DNA of 64,000 nucleotides from positions 114,060 to 178,059 of the forward strand of contig CALUJL010000002.1 in NCBI GenBank assembly GCA_944320955.1. The letters are read 5' to 3'. The first letter of the stretch is position 1. Each line of letters begins with the position of its first letter. Shown piece after piece: positions 25,648-33,464 of the stretch. The stretch is from an uncultured Bacteroidaceae bacterium (lineage in GTDB: Bacteria; Bacteroidota; Bacteroidia; Bacteroidales; Bacteroidaceae). Under the pieces are notes generated by a model. That model had not been told where the DNA came from. It saw only the letters and a program-made list of their open reading frames with translations, and did no database searches. Both the position numbers and the translations under genes were made by a program.

Positions 25648-26391
25648 ATGTTTAAAGCCATAGGCACTTTCGGCCGCTATCTTGCCCTGATGGGGCGGGT
25701 TTTCTCCCGGCCTGAGCGGATGCGGATGTACTTCCGCGAGTTCATTGCGGAGGTGGAAAAGCTCGGAGTCAACTCCTCGGGCATCGTAATCCTCATCTCC
25801 CTTTTCATCGGCGCGGTAATCACGGTGCAGATCAAGTACAACATTCAGAGCGCCTGGATGCCGCAGTGGGTGGTGGGATATACGACGCGCGAAATCCTCT
25901 TGCTTGAGTTTTCTTCGTCGATCATGTGCCTGATTCTCTCGGGGAAGGTAGGCTCCAACATCGCTTCGGAGATAGGAACGATGAGAGTCACGCAGCAAAT
26001 CGATGCTTTGGAGATAATGGGCGTCAATTCGGCCAGCTATCTTATTCTTCCGAAGATAGCTGCGCTGATGTTCTTCATCCCCGTTCTGGTGACGTTCAGC
26101 ATCTTTTTCGGAATAATCGGGGCGTATATGACCTGTTGGTTCGTGGGTATCATGACGGCCACCGAGCTGGAGTCGGGACTGCTGCACGACTTCAATCCCT
26201 ACTTTGTGCTCTGTTCGTACATCAAGAGCCTCTTTTTTGCCTACATCATAGCCTCCGTGTCGGCTTTCTACGGCTATACGGTGGAGGGCGGCTCGCTGGA
26301 CGTGGGAAAAGCCAGTACCAACTCGGTGGTCAGCTGCAGCGTGCTCATCCTCTTTGCCGACCTGGTCCTGACCAATATGCTGAGTGCCTAA
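25648..26391 (+). CDS. mlaE: MlaE-family ABC transporter permease
   Basis: 247-residue integral membrane protein with five to six hydrophobic segments. It is the permease of the Mla phospholipid transport system that maintains outer-membrane lipid asymmetry. MlaE hallmarks include GRYLALMGRV, LISLFIGAVITVQ, REILLLEFSSSIMCLILSGKVGSNIASEIGTMRVTQQIDALEIMGVN and NPYFVLCSYIKSLFFAYIIASVSAFYGY. The ATG at 25648 follows a proper GGA Shine-Dalgarno-like AAGGATA. mlaF follows after 24 nt. No MCE (mlaD) gene is next to it in this window. Confidence 0.94.
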   Translation: MFKAIGTFGRYLALMGRVFSRPERMRMYFREFIAEVEKLGVNSSGIVILISLFIGAVITVQIKYNIQSAWMPQWVVGYTTREILLLEFSSSIMCLILSGKVGSNIASEIGTMRVTQQIDALEIMGVNSASYLILPKIAALMFFIPVLVTFSIFFGIIGAYMTCWFVGIMTATELESGLLHDFNPYFVLCSYIKSLFFAYIIASVSAFYGYTVEGGSLDVGKASTNSVVSCSVLILFADLVLTNMLSA

Positions 26392-26415
26392 TATCTGTTA
26401 AGTCGCAGTTTTTTT

Positions 26416-27183
26416 ATGATAGAAGTACAAGGTTTGTGCAAGTCTTTCGACGGAAAGGTGGTCTTGCACGACATCGACGCCTTCTTTGAGGCAGGGAAGA
26501 CGAGCCTCATCATCGGGCAGAGCGGCTCGGGGAAGACGGTGTTTATGAAGTGTGTGGTAGGGCTTTTGCAGGCCGACGCCGGCAATCTCTCCTACGACGG
26601 GCGCGACTTCCTGCGCCTCTCCAAGCGGGAGAAGAAGAATCTGCGCAAGGAGATGGGCATGATCTTCCAGAGCGCGGCGCTCTTCGACTCGATGACGGTG
26701 CTGGAAAATGTGATGTTTCCGCTCAACATGTTCTCATCGAAGACACGGATCGAGATAGAAAACCGGGCCAAGTTCTGCCTGGACCGCGTAAACCTCAGCG
26801 AGGCTTACCTGAAATATCCCGACGAACTGAGCGGCGGCATGCAGAAACGCGTGGCCATCGCACGCGCCATTGCCCTGAACCCCAAGTATCTCTTCTGCGA
26901 CGAGCCCAACTCCGGCCTCGACCCCAAGACCTCGCTCATAATAGACGAGCTGATTCTGGATATCACGCGGGAGTATCACATCACGACCCTTATCAATACG
27001 CACGACATGAACTCCGTAATGGGTATCGGGGAGAAGATCATTTTCCTGTGCGAGGGGCGGAAAGAGTGGGAAGGCACGAAGGACGACGTGGTCTCCTCTT
27101 CTAATAAGAAACTGAATGACTTCATCTTTGCGTCCGACCTCTTCAAGAAGGTGCGGGCTGTGGAGACGAAAGACGGAAAATAA
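26416..27183 (+). CDS. mlaF: MlaF-type ABC transporter ATPase
   Basis: 255 residues. MIEVQGLCKSFDGKVVLHDID, Walker A GQSGSGKT at residues ~36-43, LSGGMQKRVAIARAIALNPKYLF, Walker B FCDEPNSGLDP, NTHDMNSVMGIGEKI H-loop. It is the ATPase partner of MlaE. The MLA-specific long C-terminal region ends near DFIFASDLFKKVRAV. Encoded immediately downstream of mlaE and 14 nt before sdaA, so the three are co-transcribed. Confidence 0.93.
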   Translation: MIEVQGLCKSFDGKVVLHDIDAFFEAGKTSLIIGQSGSGKTVFMKCVVGLLQADAGNLSYDGRDFLRLSKREKKNLRKEMGMIFQSAALFDSMTVLENVMFPLNMFSSKTRIEIENRAKFCLDRVNLSEAYLKYPDELSGGMQKRVAIARAIALNPKYLFCDEPNSGLDPKTSLIIDELILDITREYHITTLINTHDMNSVMGIGEKIIFLCEGRKEWEGTKDDVVSSSNKKLNDFIFASDLFKKVRAVETKDGK

Positions 27184-27197
27184 AGAAGTACTGTTTT

Positions 27198-28415
27198 ATG
27201 CGTTCTGTATACGAAATCTATCGCATCGGGCACGGCCCGAGCAGCAGCCACACCATGGGGCCGCGCAAGGCTGCGGAGTTTTTTCTCAAAGGCCATGCCG
27301 CCGCGGCCGAGTTCCGCGTCACTCTCTACGGGAGCCTGGCAGCCACGGGCAAGGGACACCTCACGCATCTGGCCATCACCGAGGTGCTGCAGGAGAAGGC
27401 GCCGGTGGAAATCTGCTGGAAACCGGACGTGGTGCTGCCCCTGCACCCCAACGGGATGAAATTTGAGGCACTGGACAACCGGGGCTGCACTACGGGCGAG
27501 TGGACGGTCTTCAGCATAGGCGGCGGAGCACTCATGGGGGAAGACAGGAAAATCATCGACACGACTCCCGTGCCGGTGCATGAGTATGAGCTGGAGACGA
27601 TGACGGAAATCCTGCACTGGTGCGAACGGACGGGAAAAAGCTACTGGGAGTATGTCTTCGAACACGAAGATGAAAACCTCTACGACTACCTGCGGGAGGT
27701 GTGGACCACCATGCAGGACGCCGTCTGCCGCGGGCTGGAGACGGAGGGCGTATTGCCCGGTCCGCTGAACTTGCGCCGCAAGGCTCCCACCTATTATATA
27801 AAGGCAATGGGCTACAAGCAGTCGGTGCAGACGCGCGCCCTCGTGTTCTCGTATGCTTTGGCCGTGAGCGAGGAGAACGCCGGGGGAGGCAAAATCGTGA
27901 CGGCGCCTACGTGCGGCTCGTGCGGCGTGCTGCCCGCCGTGCTCTATCATCTGCAGAAGAGCCACAGTTTCGACGAGCGGCGCATCATTTACGCCTTGGC
28001 AACAGCCGGACTGGTGGGCAACATCGTGCGGACCAACGGCTCGATAGCCGGCGCCGAGGTAGGCTGCCAGGGCGAAGTGGGCGTGGCCTGCGCCATGGCT
28101 TCGGCTGCGGCCACGCAGCTCTTCGGCGGCAGTCCGGCACAGATAGAGTATGCCGCAGAGATGGGGCTGGAGCACCACTTGGGCATGACGTGCGACCCCG
28201 TGTGCGGGCTGGTGCAGATACCCTGCATCGAGCGCAACGCCTATGCCGCCACGCGGGCGCTGGACATCAACATCTACGCTTCCCTGACGGACGGCACGCA
28301 TCGCGTCTCCTTCGACCATGCCGTGCAGGTGATGAAGGAAACGGGCCACGACCTGCCCTCCCTCTACCGCGAGACGGCGCAAGGAGGACTGGCCAAGGGG
28401 TACGAACCCATGTAG
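27198..28415 (+). CDS. sdaA: L-serine ammonia-lyase (iron-sulphur type, single chain)
   Basis: 405 residues. [4Fe-4S] L-serine dehydratase giving pyruvate and ammonia. The N-terminal beta domain has RIGHGPSSSHTMGPRKAAEFF; the alpha domain carries candidate cluster cysteines in APTCGSCGVLPAVLY, EVGCQGEVGVACAMAS and CDPVCGLVQIPCIERNAYAA. The single-chain fusion matches the usual Bacteroides form. It is third in the mlaEF unit, a location unrelated to lipid transport, and its transcript ends in array A6. A role in amino-acid fermentation is expected. Confidence 0.93.
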   Translation: MRSVYEIYRIGHGPSSSHTMGPRKAAEFFLKGHAAAAEFRVTLYGSLAATGKGHLTHLAITEVLQEKAPVEICWKPDVVLPLHPNGMKFEALDNRGCTTGEWTVFSIGGGALMGEDRKIIDTTPVPVHEYELETMTEILHWCERTGKSYWEYVFEHEDENLYDYLREVWTTMQDAVCRGLETEGVLPGPLNLRRKAPTYYIKAMGYKQSVQTRALVFSYALAVSEENAGGGKIVTAPTCGSCGVLPAVLYHLQKSHSFDERRIIYALATAGLVGNIVRTNGSIAGAEVGCQGEVGVACAMASAAATQLFGGSPAQIEYAAEMGLEHHLGMTCDPVCGLVQIPCIERNAYAATRALDINIYASLTDGTHRVSFDHAVQVMKETGHDLPSLYRETAQGGLAKGYEPM

Positions 28416-28525
28416 GGCGCCGGAAAAAGCGCTGCCGCTTTTTGCAAAAAGTGCCGCATCTTTCACGAAAAAGTCCCATGGCTTTCCGAAAGATGCGGCA
28501 CTGCTTTTTTGTATCAGCCCGGCTG
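28416..28525. repeat. 22-bp tandem repeat array A6 (5 units)
   Basis: Starts exactly at the base following the sdaA stop codon. Units at 28416, 28438, 28460, 28482, 28504. Contains the sdaA terminator hairpin. Confidence 0.9.
28450..28511 (+). terminator. Terminator of mlaE-mlaF-sdaA formed by array A6
   Basis: AGTGCCGCATCTTTC (28450-28464) pairs perfectly with GAAAGATGCGGCACT (28488-28502), followed by GCTTTTTTG. The stem uses the tails of repeat units 2 and 4. Confidence 0.85.
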
Positions 28526-28539
28526 CGGGGAGAAGGGAC

Positions 28540-29121
28540 TTACAAGAGCCCCAGGTGTTCGCCCAGCACTTTCGCGCCGATGGCGACGAGGATGACGCCT
28601 CCGACCAGCCCGGCTCTCGGATTAAACCGGCGGCCGAAGAGGATGCCCCCCAGGAAGCCTGTGATGCTCAGGAAGAAGGAAACGAGCGCGATGACAAGGG
28701 CGGGAGGGAGCACGGAGGGCAGGTCTCGGTAGCCCACGCAGGCGAACGAGATGCCTACGGCCAGCGCGTCGATGCTGGTGGCCACGGCCAGGACGAGCAG
28801 CGTCTTGGGCTTCTCGATGTGGAGACTGTGGCATTCGGGGCTTTCCTCCTTCTGAAACTCCTCCCGGATCATGCGGATGCCCAGGAAAGCGAGCAGCCCG
28901 AAGGCTATCCAGTGGTCATAGGCCTCGATATAGCGGTTGAAACTGAAGGAGAGAAGCCAGCCGAGGACGGGCATGAGGCCTTGGAAGAAGCCGAAAAAGA
29001 AGGCGGTCGTCAGGATGGGCCGCCAGCGGATCCGGGACATGGCCAGGCCGGCGCAGACGGATACGGCAAAGCAGTCCATGGCAAGGCCTATGGCCAACAC
29101 AAGGATGTCGATATGGTTCAT
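28540..29121 (-). CDS. mntP: Manganese efflux pump MntP
   Basis: 193 residues, about six TM segments, with LAIGLAMDCFAVSVCAGLAM in the first repeat and VATSIDALAVGISFACVGY in the second, the duplicated Asp-containing MntP motif. It exports Mn2+ across the inner membrane. No yybP-ykoY-type leader was identified upstream. The DUF6048 gene lies 18 nt upstream on the same strand, so the pair might be cotranscribed, but this is uncertain. Confidence 0.92.
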   Translation of the reverse strand: MNHIDILVLAIGLAMDCFAVSVCAGLAMSRIRWRPILTTAFFFGFFQGLMPVLGWLLSFSFNRYIEAYDHWIAFGLLAFLGIRMIREEFQKEESPECHSLHIEKPKTLLVLAVATSIDALAVGISFACVGYRDLPSVLPPALVIALVSFFLSITGFLGGILFGRRFNPRAGLVGGVILVAIGAKVLGEHLGLL

Positions 29122-29139
29122 GTCAGTTTATCGGGTGTT

Positions 29140-29928
29140 TTATAGCGGAAGTTTGTAGACCACCGAGTAAGTGATGCCGACGGCGCTCTTTTTGTTCTCG
29201 CCGAATCCGGGTATGTAGGCCGGCGGAGCCGTGGCCAGGCCGTCGTTGCCCAGGCGTTGCTTGTAGCGGAGCGACCAGCCCATTAGGAAGTTTTTCCAGA
29301 CCTGCACGCGCAGTCCGAAAACGATCTCCGCCCATTGGGCCTTTCCGCTGGCACCCTCCACACGGAAGGGCACGCTTCCGCCCCAGATGTCGTCGTTCAA
29401 GTTCGGGTTGCCGGGGGCTTCTCCGAAGAGGTCATCCACGATGGGGATGCTCTCCACGTCGTATTTGAAAGGCGCGAAGCCGTACCGCAGGCCGACGTAG
29501 AGGTGGCTTTCGGAAGGGTTCTTGTATTTTATCTTGTAGTTGAGCCCCAGACGGAAGTAGGGGCCGCGGGATTTGTAGAGCGTGCCGTATTCGCTGGCCG
29601 TTTCCGTCTGGGCATATCCGGCTTCCACCACGGGGAAGAAGCGGTTCTTCAAGTTCACGTCGATCTGCACCTCGCCGCTTTTCGTGTCACTCCCGAAAAG
29701 ATGGGCCCCGATGCCGTAGAGGTCGGCCCCTACGTAGGTGCCGCCGTAGAGGGGGAGCGTGTCGCTTGCCGCTTTCTCCAGCTTCTTCCTCTCGGCCAGC
29801 CGCTTGCTGTCTCTTGCGTATCGCTTGGGTTGCCGGACCTGTCCGGCTGTCGAGAGGGCGAAGAGCAGGAGCGGCAGCAGCAGAAGGAGAGCCTTAGGGA
29901 TAGGTGATGGCCAAGTTTTCCTGTTCAT
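29140..29928 (-). CDS. DUF6048-family outer-membrane-type protein
   Basis: 262 residues, signal peptide (LLLLLPLLLFALSTAGQ), then a beta-rich sequence with aromatic and Gly alternation (YGGTYVGADLYGIGAHLF, FRLGLNYKIKYKN) ending YKLPL. Typical of the Bacteroidetes DUF6048 barrel family usually found next to a DUF6452 lipoprotein, as here. ATG at 29928 overlaps the DUF6452 stop by 35 nt, so the genes are coupled. Function unknown; a paired envelope module is inferred. Confidence 0.8.
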   Translation of the reverse strand: MNRKTWPSPIPKALLLLLPLLLFALSTAGQVRQPKRYARDSKRLAERKKLEKAASDTLPLYGGTYVGADLYGIGAHLFGSDTKSGEVQIDVNLKNRFFPVVEAGYAQTETASEYGTLYKSRGPYFRLGLNYKIKYKNPSESHLYVGLRYGFAPFKYDVESIPIVDDLFGEAPGNPNLNDDIWGGSVPFRVEGASGKAQWAEIVFGLRVQVWKNFLMGWSLRYKQRLGNDGLATAPPAYIPGFGENKKSAVGITYSVVYKLPL

Positions 29929-30385
29929 GCGTGCTGATGGAAGGGGAAACAACCGATACGGTATCGATGGCATAGCCGGTGGAACGGACGCGGAGTATCT
30001 CGTAATTCATGACGTAGCCGCCGTCCAGCGAGACAAAGTTGGGCGTGTTGCGGTGGACTACGGTCAACGTATCCGGCAGATGCTCGCCTTGTTGGATGCT
30101 GAACTGGGTGCTGTCGCCGATGTAGCGCAGGGGGAGGGAGATGTTTTGTCCCGAGAAACGCTGGTAGAGCACACTGTCGCCGTAGTCTGTGAGCGCCACG
30201 ACGGTCAGGGAGTCCACCGTCTTTCGGCGGGCGTCCGTACCGTAAAAATAGACTCCGCAGGTCGTACGCGGAAGACTCGTGTCCGTATCCTCGTCGCAGG
30301 CCGGGAGCGAGCAGAAAAGCGCAGCGCCGGCAAGGAAAAGCGCAAGGGCTTTTCCGGAAAAGCCCTGCAGTTTCTGGAATTTCAT
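29894..30385 (-). CDS. DUF6452-family lipoprotein
   Basis: 163 residues. N-terminus MKFQKLQGFSGKALALF, hydrophobic stretch, then Cys at residue 30 within CSLPACDED, a lipobox-like site. Most of the signal peptide (codons ~5-27) is encoded by 22-bp repeat array A7. The mature domain (TTCGVYFYGTDARRKTVDSL ... FSIQQGEHLPDTL) fits DUF6452. It precedes and overlaps the DUF6048 gene and follows the glycosyltransferase by 5 nt. The frame is open far upstream of the ATG at 30385, but the upstream part is shadow of the glycosyltransferase gene. Confidence 0.82.
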   Translation of the reverse strand: MKFQKLQGFSGKALALFLAGAALFCSLPACDEDTDTSLPRTTCGVYFYGTDARRKTVDSLTVVALTDYGDSVLYQRFSGQNISLPLRYIGDSTQFSIQQGEHLPDTLTVVHRNTPNFVSLDGGYVMNYEILRVRSTGYAIDTVSVVSPSISTHEQENLAITYP

Positions 30386-30392
30386 GCGGCTC
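30305..30392. repeat. 22-bp tandem repeat array A7 inside the DUF6452 signal peptide
   Basis: Units at 30305, 30327, 30349 and a degenerate one at 30371. Unit 30349 is the ideal CTTTTCCGGAAAAG followed by CCCTGCAG. Reads in-frame as the lipoprotein signal peptide on the minus strand. Confidence 0.8.
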
Positions 30393-31344
30393 AAATTTCT
30401 TTTTCTATTTGGTAATTGTTGCGATTCTCCGACTGTCGGGCTATCATGTCGCCGAGAAATCCGGTAAGGAAGAACTGCGTCCCGATGATCATCAGAGTCA
30501 GTGCCAGAAAGAAGTAGGGCGAATCCGTCACCAGACGGTAGGGCATGCCGTGGGCCATGGCCCAAAGCTTGGAAACGCCTACGATCAGGGCCGAAATGAA
30601 GCCCAAAACAAACATGAGCGAACCGAAAAATCCGAAGATGTGCATCGGTTTTACGCCGAATATCGAGAGAAACCACAGCGTGAGCAGGTCGAGATAACCG
30701 TTGATGAAGCGGTTCAGCCCGAATTTGGTCTTTCCATATTTGCGCGCCTGGTGGTGGACGACTTTTTCCCCTATCTTGTTGAAACCGGCGTTCTTGGCCA
30801 GGAAGGGGATGTAGCGGTGCATTTCGCCGTAGACTTCGATGTTTTTCACCACTTCCTTGCGGTATGCCTTCAGCCCGCAGTTGAAGTCGTGCAGGTTGTG
30901 AATGCCGCTCACCTTCCGCGCCGTGGCATTGAAGAGCTTGGTGGGGATGGTTTTCGAGAGCGGGTCGTAGCGTTTCTGCTTCCAGCCGGAGACAAGGTCG
31001 TATCCCTCTTGCGTAATCATGCGGTACAGCCCGGGAATTTCGTCGGGGCTGTCCTGCAGGTCGGCATCCATGGTGATGACGACATCGCCTTCTGCTCGCC
31101 GGAATCCGCAGTAGAGCGCCGGAGACTTGCCGTAGTTGCGGCGGAATTTGATGCCCTTCACTACATCCGGCCACTGCGCGGCCAGCTTTTCGATGACGGC
31201 CCAGGAGGAGTCGGTACTTCCATCGTTGACAAAGAGGACTTCATACGTGAAGTTGTTTTTTTCCATCACCTCCTTTATCCAGCCGAACAGCTCCGGGAGG
31301 GATTCTTCTTCGTTGTAGAGAGGGATTACTATTGATATGTCCAT
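30391..31344 (-). CDS. Polyprenyl-phosphate-type family 2 glycosyltransferase
   Basis: 317 residues: GT-A domain MDISIVIPLYNEEESLPELF, FVNDGSTDSSW, MDADLQDSPDEI (DXD), QARKYGKTKFGLNRF, and two C-terminal TM segments. This is the DPM1/ArnC/GtrB layout, which transfers a sugar from a nucleotide donor to undecaprenyl phosphate at the cytoplasmic face. Donor unknown. It sits 79 nt downstream of a DUF4199 gene on the same strand, a common Bacteroidales neighbourhood, and 5 nt before the DUF6452 gene. Confidence 0.9.
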   Translation of the reverse strand: MDISIVIPLYNEEESLPELFGWIKEVMEKNNFTYEVLFVNDGSTDSSWAVIEKLAAQWPDVVKGIKFRRNYGKSPALYCGFRRAEGDVVITMDADLQDSPDEIPGLYRMITQEGYDLVSGWKQKRYDPLSKTIPTKLFNATARKVSGIHNLHDFNCGLKAYRKEVVKNIEVYGEMHRYIPFLAKNAGFNKIGEKVVHHQARKYGKTKFGLNRFINGYLDLLTLWFLSIFGVKPMHIFGFFGSLMFVLGFISALIVGVSKLWAMAHGMPYRLVTDSPYFFLALTLMIIGTQFFLTGFLGDMIARQSENRNNYQIEKEI

Positions 31345-31423
31345 AGGGTATGCTTCGTATATTGGGGGGGTTCTTGTGGATGTCGGGGGTGGGGGATGTG
31401 CAGGCCTTTGTTTTTTCCGTGTG

Positions 31424-31987
31424 TCAGAGTCCGGTCCCGGAGAAGTTGTTTTTTGGACGCCGGGCTACGAACAGGGCTATGAGGAGGGCTTGCAGAGTCC
31501 CGTAGAGTATGTTGCTCGAAAGCATTTGCATGGTGATGTCGATGGGAGTCAGCGAGAGAAATACGTCGCGCGACTGCGCAAACATTTCTTTCAGCTCGGG
31601 ATGGGCATTCAGGTCGCTGTCATTGGCAAGCGAAAAGAGCGTCTGAAAGAAAGCTCCCCCGTCGAGAAACTGGAAATAGGCATAGTGTCCTACGGCAGCG
31701 AGCAGGGCTGCGAAGAGGTAGATGAAGGTGACGAACATCCAGGCCGAGCCGAAACGGAGGAAACCGCCGCATACCCGCTCCCGGAACCGGCGCGCCATGA
31801 AGAAAGCGATGAGGGGGACGCTCACGGTGCCCAGCAGGAAGATCAGATAGCTCAGCGCAAGCAGCAGATAGCTCCCGGAAAACAGCCCGAACAGGAGGAT
31901 GAAAAATTTGGCAATCCAGAAAAGTCCCATGCCTGTGCCGTAGCGCATGGCGTTTTGGGTAAGGTCGATAGGTTGAAAGTTGTTCAT
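31424..31987 (-). CDS. DUF4199 membrane protein
   Basis: 187 residues from the ATG at 31987 (a GTG two codons earlier is possible). Four TM helices: AKFFILLFGLFSGSYLLLAL, LIFLLGTVSVPLIAFFMA, WMFVTFIYLFAALLAAVGHY and a C-terminal one ending VARRPKNNFSGTGL. Typical DUF4199, which is linked to lipid/glycan glycosyltransferase neighbours without known activity. Preceded by a TACCTTTG promoter box; probably co-transcribed with the glycosyltransferase downstream. Confidence 0.82.
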   Translation of the reverse strand: MNNFQPIDLTQNAMRYGTGMGLFWIAKFFILLFGLFSGSYLLLALSYLIFLLGTVSVPLIAFFMARRFRERVCGGFLRFGSAWMFVTFIYLFAALLAAVGHYAYFQFLDGGAFFQTLFSLANDSDLNAHPELKEMFAQSRDVFLSLTPIDITMQMLSSNILYGTLQALLIALFVARRPKNNFSGTGL

Positions 31988-32018
31988 GTCCACACCGAAT
32001 GATAGGCTTTTCGTGGTG

Positions 32019-32026
32019 CAAAGGTA
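32019..32026 (-). promoter_or_regulatory. Bacteroidetes -7 box for DUF4199/glycosyltransferase unit
   Basis: Minus-strand TACCTTTG followed by C, 32 nt upstream of the ATG at 31987. Confidence 0.65.
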
Positions 32027-32132
32027 GCTTTTTTCGAGTGAAAACGCGATAATTTCCGGAGAAAAGAAACTGCGGCATCCATCATGTCCCGATGGATGCC
32101 GCAGTATTCTGAGCAGATTGATGATTTGGGAG

Positions 32133-32206
32133 AGCCTCTTGTCGGATTCGAACCAACGACCCCGAGATTACAAATCACGTGCTCTGGCCAACTGAGCTAA
32201 AGAGGC
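32133..32206 (-). tRNA. tRNA-Thr (anticodon TGT)
   Basis: 74-nt cloverleaf: acceptor GCCTCTT/AAGAGGC, D-arm with TTAGCTCAGTTGGCCAGAGC, anticodon loop TTTGTAA (UGU), T-arm with GGTTCGAATCC. No encoded CCA; discriminator U. It begins 3-5 nt downstream of the SRP RNA and has no promoter of its own. Confidence 0.93.
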
Positions 32207-32208
32207 GG

Positions 32209-32315
32209 GGTGGGTAAGCTTACTATATCGCGCCGCTACAACCAACTACCTTTGCTGCGGTCAAGCCCTGGAGGATTCGAAGGGAGCTGGCCGTATAGGA
32301 CTTACCCGTGCGATT
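32209..32315 (-). ncRNA. ffs: Signal recognition particle RNA (small bacterial type)
   Basis: About 105 nt. Terminal helix GGGUAAG/CUUACCC closes both ends. The interior shows the SRP-like order CCUCCAGG, a 10-nt apical segment, then AGCAAAGGUAG. The apical segment reads GCUUGACCGC rather than containing the common GGAA tetraloop. A TACCTTTG box at 32323-32330 starts it at about 32315. It would bind Ffh for co-translational targeting. Call rests on visual alignment to small SRP RNAs; boundaries approximate. Confidence 0.7.
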
Positions 32316-32322
32316 GTGGCTG

Positions 32323-32330
32323 CAAAGGTA
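32323..32330 (-). promoter_or_regulatory. Bacteroidetes -7 box for SRP RNA/tRNA-Thr
   Basis: Minus-strand TACCTTTG followed by C, 7-8 nt ahead of the inferred RNA start. Confidence 0.7.
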
Positions 32331-32382
32331 CGCCTTTCTTTTGATTCTGCAAGTATCTGCTTCCGGTTTTTTCCGCGAGGGG

Positions 32383-32417
32383 ACAAAAAAAGAGCCAACG
32401 GGAGGGACCCGTTGGCT
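32383..32417 (-). terminator. Intrinsic terminator of trxB
   Basis: Perfect stem AGCCAACGGG/CCCGTTGGCT (32393-32402, 32408-32417) followed on the minus strand by CTTTTTTTGT. Confidence 0.9.
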
Positions 32418-32453
32418 TGTGGAGGGCCGGGATTTTTATTGAGGGGTTCTTTT

Positions 32454-33398
32454 TTATTCGCCTGCGGCGAGGAAGCGTTCTGCCTCAAGGGCTGCCCTGC
32501 AGCCGCTGGCCGCGGCGGTGATGGCTTGCCGGTAGAGGGGGTCGGCCACGTCGCCCGCGGCGAAAATGCCTGGCAGGTTGGTCAGCGGGCGGATGCCTTC
32601 GGTGAGGATATACCCTTCGGGGTCGGTCTGGATCCAAGGGCGGAAGAGTTCGGAGTTGGGGTGGTGTCCGATGCCGAGGAAGAAGCCGCTGATGGCTATC
32701 TCTACTTGTTTTTCCTCCGGTGTGCCGCGGCGGTAGGTGAGGCGGGCGCCTTCTACTTTTTCTTCGCCGAAGAGCCCGTCGGTCTCGTGCTCGAAGAGGA
32801 CTTCGATCTTGGGGTTTTCCAGTACGCGCTTCTGCATGATTTTCGATGCGCGCAGGTAGGGTTTGCGGACGATGAGGTAGACTTTTTCTGCCAGGCCGGA
32901 GAGGTAGGATGCTTCTTCGCAGGCGGAGTCTCCGCCGCCCACTACGGCTACGGTCTTCTTGCGGTAGAAGAAGCCGTCGCACGTGGCGCAGGCGCTGACC
33001 CCGCGTCCGGCATATTTCTTCTCGTCGGGGAGTCCCAGGTATTTGGCGGATGCCCCGGTGGCTATGATGACGGTCTGGGCCGTGATTTCTTCTTCCTCAT
33101 CGGTCCAGGCGCGGTAGGGGCGGCGGCTGAAGTCTACCCGGGAGATGATTTTGGAGCGGATGTCGCATCCGAAGCGCAGTGCCTGGCTCCGGAGGTCGTC
33201 CATGAGGTCCATGCCTTGTATTCCTTCGGGGTATCCGGGGAAGTTCTCTACTTCGGTCGTCTGGGTCAGCTGTCCGCCGGGCAGTTCGCCTTCGCACAGG
33301 ATGGTGGGGATGTTGGCTCTGCCGGTGTAGATGGCGGCGGTATATCCGGCCGGGCCGGAGCCGATGATGAGGCAGGAGGTGGAGAGGGGTGTTTCCAT
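32454..33398 (-). CDS. trxB: Thioredoxin-disulfide reductase
   Basis: 314 residues. FAD-binding GSGPAGYTAA near the N-terminus, redox-active CATC in SACATCDGFFYR, NADPH-binding GGGDSACEEA, C-terminal GIFAAGDVADPLYRQAITAA. Reduces thioredoxin in the cytoplasm. Ends at a clear terminator; lies 66 nt downstream of lolA and probably belongs to the ftsK-lolA-trxB unit. Confidence 0.96.
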   Translation of the reverse strand: METPLSTSCLIIGSGPAGYTAAIYTGRANIPTILCEGELPGGQLTQTTEVENFPGYPEGIQGMDLMDDLRSQALRFGCDIRSKIISRVDFSRRPYRAWTDEEEEITAQTVIIATGASAKYLGLPDEKKYAGRGVSACATCDGFFYRKKTVAVVGGGDSACEEASYLSGLAEKVYLIVRKPYLRASKIMQKRVLENPKIEVLFEHETDGLFGEEKVEGARLTYRRGTPEEKQVEIAISGFFLGIGHHPNSELFRPWIQTDPEGYILTEGIRPLTNLPGIFAAGDVADPLYRQAITAAASGCRAALEAERFLAAGE

Positions 33399-33464
33399 GT
33401 GGGGTCGGTTTTGGTAGTTTGGGGGTTGTTGTTTCTTGGGGTGCCGGGCAACGCCCGGGGCGGC

